DNA of 8,053 bases. Source: Rhodothermia bacterium. Its GTDB lineage: Bacteria > Bacteroidota > Rhodothermia > Balneolales > Natronogracilivirgulaceae. Under the pieces are notes generated by a model. It saw only the letters and a program-made list of their open reading frames with translations, was not told the DNA's origin and ran no database searches. The translations under genes were made by a program, and so were the position numbers. Below are positions 5,156 to 8,053 of this stretch, piece by piece; the stretch's first letter is position 1, and the number at the start of each line of letters is the position of its first letter. The DNA is taken from positions 1 through 8,053 of the forward strand of contig SKUI01000020.1 of NCBI GenBank assembly GCA_007122185.1, read 5' to 3'.

Positions 5156-6801
5156 CGTCCACAAAGGAAAAGACATTGTACATTGATCACCTGGATTTCG
5201 GGGAGCTGTCGTTATCCCGGCTGTTTCGTGACTATCTGGCGGGTGCAGACTCCATTACTGGGTTCTACAGCCATCCACACACCTACCATTCCCTGAAAAA
5301 GGCCGTTTCTGCGTATAAGACCCGCAGCATCCGCAGAGAGAAGGCCCGTGCTGTTGCCGAATTCAATAAACCGTTCCTGAAGGGACAAACTGTGGATGAG
5401 CTTGCCGGCATTCTTGCGCATGAGGATACGGTTACCATAACCACCGGACAGCAGCTCAGCCTTTTCGGGGGACCGCTTTACACCGTTTTCAAAACGATTT
5501 CGGCTATCCATCTCGCCCGGTCACTGAGTCGCGATACGGGAAAGAGGGTTATCCCGGTCTTCTGGCTTGCAGATGAGGACCATGATTTTGAGGAAATTTC
5601 TGTCGTAAATATTCCTGAGCGCGACAAGATCAGGCAGATTGCACTGCCCTGCGATACCTGCGCCCGGCACGCCGCCGGAATCATCCGTGTGGATGAGGCC
5701 TTTGAAAACTTCCGCTCAGAGATCTATGAGGCACTGAATCCCACTGATTTTCACGAGCAGCTTATTTCGATACTGGATGATGTGTATGCCCCCGGACGCA
5801 GTTACCGGGAGGCGTTTGCCTTGCTCCTTTCAAAGCTCTTTTCACACTACGACCTCATATTCGCAGGCAGCAACGACCCGTTGGTGAAAGAGCATGTTAC
5901 TGCGTGCATACGCACCGCTATTGGCAGGGCCGACGAGATCAGGGATGCGCTGGCAAGTCAAAGTGAACGCCTGGACAAACATTATCATCAGCAGGTACAG
6001 ATCACGGACAGCTTGCTGTTCTGGCATGATGACGAGCAAGGCAGGGTAAGGCTGCAGCATGGTGACGGCCACTGGCAAACCGGGTCGGGGCTCTCACTGT
6101 CGACCGATGAGTTGCTTCAGAAGCTTGAAGAAACCCCCGAGCGGTTCTCCCCCAATGTGTTTCTTCGTCCGTTGATACAGGACGTCCTGCTGCCAAACGC
6201 TGCCTACATCGGCGGTCCGGCCGAAATTGCTTATTACGGGCAGATGAAGCCGGTGTATGAGCTGTTTGATATGAAAATGCCCTTTATTGCCGCCCGTCTT
6301 TCCGCCACCCTGGTTGAACCGGCGATTCAGCGAATCCTGGAGGAACTGCCATTTGATATTCCCGATTACACCAGACGTTTTGAGGATCTGGAGCAACACT
6401 ATCTGCGCAAATTTGGCAATCCTGAACTGGACGACCATTTCGATGCCTGGAAAAAACGGGTGGATGAGCTCACCGATGAAATGACCGGGCTCACAGGGAT
6501 GGAAGACCCCGGCCTGCAGAAACATGCACGCGCCATATCCAAAGAATACAGCAAGTCCATAGACAAACTGAGAAAGAAGATGGTCAATGCCATCCGGCAC
6601 AAAGAGGAAGTGCAGGTCAATCGTATCCGCAAGGTCAAGCAGGCCCTTTTTCCAAATGACCGGCTTCAGGAGCGGGAGATTTCCTACATATATTATATGA
6701 ACAAGTTCGGTGTGGATATTTGGGACCGGATCCTGCAGGAGTTGGAAGAGCAGGACCAGGAGCAGGATCTGTTTCACAGGCACTTTCTGATCCATCTTTA
6801 G
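5152..6801 (+). CDS. bshC: Putative cysteine ligase BshC, bacillithiol biosynthesis
   Basis: BshC is assigned to the last step of bacillithiol synthesis, joining cysteine to glucosaminyl-malate, in the cytoplasm. The protein has 549 residues, close to the family's usual 530-545. The Rossmann-like core shows TITTGQQLSLFGGPLYTVFK (95-114) and PVFWLADEDHDFEE (135-148), both hallmark motifs. A second conserved block is FSPNVFLRPLIQD (332-344) with LPNAAYIGGPAEIAYYGQ (347-364). Residues about 430-500 are charged and helical and should form the long coiled coil seen in the BshC structure; LFPNDRLQERE (499-509) closes the family pattern. The ATG at 5152 overlaps the stop of the preceding gene in ATGA, so translation is probably coupled. 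The partners BshA and BshB are not in this window. Identification of the family is secure; the ligase activity rests on genetics in other bacteria. Confidence 0.95.
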   Translation: MTSTKEKTLYIDHLDFGELSLSRLFRDYLAGADSITGFYSHPHTYHSLKKAVSAYKTRSIRREKARAVAEFNKPFLKGQTVDELAGILAHEDTVTITTGQQLSLFGGPLYTVFKTISAIHLARSLSRDTGKRVIPVFWLADEDHDFEEISVVNIPERDKIRQIALPCDTCARHAAGIIRVDEAFENFRSEIYEALNPTDFHEQLISILDDVYAPGRSYREAFALLLSKLFSHYDLIFAGSNDPLVKEHVTACIRTAIGRADEIRDALASQSERLDKHYHQQVQITDSLLFWHDDEQGRVRLQHGDGHWQTGSGLSLSTDELLQKLEETPERFSPNVFLRPLIQDVLLPNAAYIGGPAEIAYYGQMKPVYELFDMKMPFIAARLSATLVEPAIQRILEELPFDIPDYTRRFEDLEQHYLRKFGNPELDDHFDAWKKRVDELTDEMTGLTGMEDPGLQKHARAISKEYSKSIDKLRKKMVNAIRHKEEVQVNRIRKVKQALFPNDRLQEREISYIYYMNKFGVDIWDRILQELEEQDQEQDLFHRHFLIHL

Positions 6802-6806
6802 CAAAC

Positions 6807-6811
6807 GGGAG
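6807..6811 (+). promoter_or_regulatory. Shine-Dalgarno-like site for the GTG start at 6821
   Basis: GGGAG lies 9 bases before the GTG at 6821, within the 19-base gap after bshC. Most genes in the window lack such a site, so it helps to support this non-ATG start. Confidence 0.4.
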
Positions 6812-6820
6812 CCCGGAATT

Positions 6821-7393
6821 GTGAGAAATCGCCAGGACATCAGAAAGGAGGCACTGTCTCTTCGCAGGAAAATGGACTCCAGTGAACTTGAGCGACTTGG
6901 ATCACTCATTGCTCAAAACGTCCTGGAATCGGACTGGTATCGTGATGCGCGATGTGTCCACTGCTTTTACGGCGTTACAGTAAAAGGGGAGATTCCGACC
7001 GTCCGGATCATGGGGGATGCGCTCGCTTCTGGCAAAATCCTAGTCATGCCAAGGGTTACCGACAATGACGGCGGGATGGAACATCTCAGAGTCACCGGAT
7101 TGGAGCTTATGCAACCTGGTTTGTGGGGCATACCGGAGCCAGTAGGGGATACAATGGTGCCGGTTGCAGAAATCGAGCTCATATTGGTACCCGGACTTGC
7201 TGTGGATATCAAAGGAAACCGCATGGGGTATGGGAAGGGCTACTACGACCGCTTTCTGGAGACGGCCTCCCATTCCGTAAAAGCTATGCTCGTTCCCGCC
7301 CGGTTTGTGCATGACCGGCTGCCCGTGAAGGATCATGATGTTCCGGTGGATTATATTGTTACCGAAGACCGGATCCTGACTTGCAACAACTGA
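6821..7393 (+). CDS. 5-formyltetrahydrofolate cyclo-ligase (MTHFS family)
   Basis: This cytoplasmic enzyme converts 5-formyltetrahydrofolate to 5,10-methenyltetrahydrofolate using ATP, returning a folate storage form to one-carbon metabolism (ygfA/fau in E. coli). The 190 residues match the family's usual length. Visible are the N-terminal basic helix with KEALSLRRK (9-17) for nucleotide binding, KGEIPT (55-60) with Glu57 in the folate pocket region, GIPEP (103-107), and the main signature VPGLAVDIKGNRMGYGKGYY (123-142) followed by DRF. DVPVDYIVTED (173-183) forms the usual C-terminal strand. GTG at 6821 is chosen because the next Met (residue 18, 6872) would remove the conserved basic helix. 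It follows bshC by 19 bases and is probably the last gene of the cluster. Identification is secure. Confidence 0.94.
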   Translation: MRNRQDIRKEALSLRRKMDSSELERLGSLIAQNVLESDWYRDARCVHCFYGVTVKGEIPTVRIMGDALASGKILVMPRVTDNDGGMEHLRVTGLELMQPGLWGIPEPVGDTMVPVAEIELILVPGLAVDIKGNRMGYGKGYYDRFLETASHSVKAMLVPARFVHDRLPVKDHDVPVDYIVTEDRILTCNN

Positions 7394-7623
7394 TGTTCTT
7401 CCGCTGAAAAAACGGGATTGAGGGAAACAAAATTTACCGGGGCTCGTATGCCGGGATAACAGATGGATCATAGCCGGCTGTCACAGATTTGCACGGCTGC
7501 CGTTTTGTGGCAGGAACAGGCTTGAGCCACTAATGATTGAGCAGGTTAGGTCAACCAAGGCAGAAACAGGAATTTTACACACATGAACCGAAGATCACGA
7601 TGTGCTAAAAAAATTATAAACGC
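7394..7623. other. Non-coding region between the cyclo-ligase gene and the membrane-protein gene
   Basis: These 230 bases separate two plus-strand genes. No convincing terminator follows the cyclo-ligase gene: the only small hairpin (CTGCC 7497-7501 with GGCAG 7509-7513) has no T tract. A near-perfect 12-base direct repeat lies at 7509-7520 and 7559-7570. TTGAGC occurs at 7522-7527 and again at 7537-7542. The last 20 bases before the ATG at 7624 are A-rich, as is common before starts in Bacteroidota. No protein-coding remnant was recognised. Confidence 0.5.
7509..7570. repeat. Pair of 12-base direct repeats, 50 bases apart
   Basis: GGCAGGAACAGG (7509-7520) and GGCAGAAACAGG (7559-7570) agree at 11 of 12 positions and start exactly 50 bases apart. 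They lie upstream of the gene at 7624. They may be regulator sites or chance. Confidence 0.3.
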
Positions 7624-8053
7624 ATGAAATCACAATATTACAGCGGACAATTACACAACCATCTCGATCCCTCATCCCACATCAGCGATGAGGAGTTTGA
7701 GCATATGCGTTCTGATTATGAAAATGAAGGCAAGGGTGGAGGCAAACAGGGTAAATTTGCCCGGGGTGCCGGTCTGATCATCCTGCTGCTTGCAGTTCTG
7801 TTTGCGTTTCAGCGCTTTGTGTTTCCTGTTGGACCGGACCTGACATCGGTACTTCGGATGATTCCCGTTACGGGTGTTATCCTGGTCCTGGTTATCGGAC
7901 TCGGTTTGTTGACCCGGTCGCGATCAGAACGAAGGAAAGCGGCTGCTTCAGAGTGGCGGTTGAAAAACGCGGAGGCAACACTGGGTGGTACGGAAACTTA
8001 TGCCGGCTCTCCCGCGGGATCGCAAAAGGATAGCGCTTCGGGTGCCGCTTCGG
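7624..8053 (+). CDS. Unrecognised protein with two transmembrane segments, C-terminus cut by window edge
   Basis: I do not recognise the family. The first 143 residues are present and the frame is still open at the window end. The N-terminal 45 or so residues are hydrophilic, with an acidic patch (SDEEFEHMRSDYENEG, 21-36) then a Gly/Lys-rich stretch. TM1 is about 48-66 (LIILLLAVLFAF core), followed by a short loop FVFPVGPDL (65-73), and TM2 is about 79-97 (VTGVILVLVIGLGLLT core). RSRSERRK (98-105) follows at once, so by the positive-inside rule both ends should be cytoplasmic. Residues 119-143 are rich in Gly, Ser and Ala, likely a flexible linker to a further domain outside the window. The ATG at 7624 is the only start; TAA is in frame at 7606-7608. 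There is no Shine-Dalgarno. It could be an envelope-stress or LiaF/PspC-like protein, but nothing specific shows that. Confidence 0.75.
   Translation, partial: MKSQYYSGQLHNHLDPSSHISDEEFEHMRSDYENEGKGGGKQGKFARGAGLIILLLAVLFAFQRFVFPVGPDLTSVLRMIPVTGVILVLVIGLGLLTRSRSERRKAAASEWRLKNAEATLGGTETYAGSPAGSQKDSASGAAS

Noticed and set aside
6094..6909. Minus-strand open frame (271 codons)
   Set aside because: It is antisense to bshC and the start of the cyclo-ligase gene, both well supported; it has no family motif.
7040..7471. Minus-strand open frame (143 codons) reaching into the intergenic gap
   Set aside because: Most of it is antisense to the cyclo-ligase signature region and the remaining part has no coding features.
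7497..7513. Hairpin as a terminator for the three-gene cluster
   Set aside because: The stem is 5 base pairs with a 7-base loop and no T tract follows.
7463..7525. 20-codon plus-strand ORF in the gap after the cyclo-ligase gene
   Set aside because: It has no ribosome binding site and no recognisable sequence, and its length is expected by chance.
1..8053. Mobile elements, CRISPR arrays, tRNA or rRNA genes, defence genes
   Set aside because: I found no regularly spaced repeats, transposase or integrase motifs, tRNA-like cloverleaf or rRNA sequence; almost all of the window is accounted for by conserved housekeeping genes.

Overview
The window comes from a chromosome of a Bacteroidota-like bacterium, most plausibly a Balneolota/Rhodothermota relative. 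The pointers are the NuoB and NuoA sequence style, a bacillithiol enzyme (BshC) next to a bifunctional nuclease with a C-terminal UVR motif, near absence of Shine-Dalgarno sequences, and a Bacteroidota-like promoter upstream of nuoA. The lineage is an inference from protein style and gene order; no 16S or other marker is present.

Region 1 (1-4249, minus strand) is the start of a respiratory complex I operon, transcribed right to left as nuoA, nuoB, nuoC, nuoD, nuoE, nuoF. It covers the first membrane subunit (NuoA), the connecting module with cluster N2 and the quinone site (NuoB, NuoC, NuoD), and part of the NADH-oxidising module (NuoE, NuoF). NuoC and NuoD are separate proteins. From nuoB to nuoF the genes are only 2-11 bases apart; nuoA and nuoB are separated by 105 bases. 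NuoF runs off the left edge, before its iron-sulfur ligand region.

Region 2 (4250-4546) is the divergent intergenic region. It carries a good promoter candidate for nuoA, and a weaker promoter candidate, an inverted repeat and a possible leader hairpin on the side of the rightward genes.

Region 3 (4547-7393, plus strand) is a compact three-gene cluster: a BFN/DUF151 bifunctional nuclease with a UVR tail, bshC overlapping it by ATGA, and a 5-formyltetrahydrofolate cyclo-ligase 19 bases further on. The group joins thiol redox (bacillithiol), nucleic acid metabolism and one-carbon metabolism.

Region 4 (7394-8053) is a 230-base non-coding gap followed by the start of an unrecognised protein with two membrane segments, cut by the right edge.

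Overall this is a well-conserved housekeeping region. I saw no mobile element, CRISPR array, tRNA, rRNA or defence system, and no convincing undescribed system. The points worth following are small: promoter and operator candidates, residue variants in complex I subunits, and the unidentified membrane protein.
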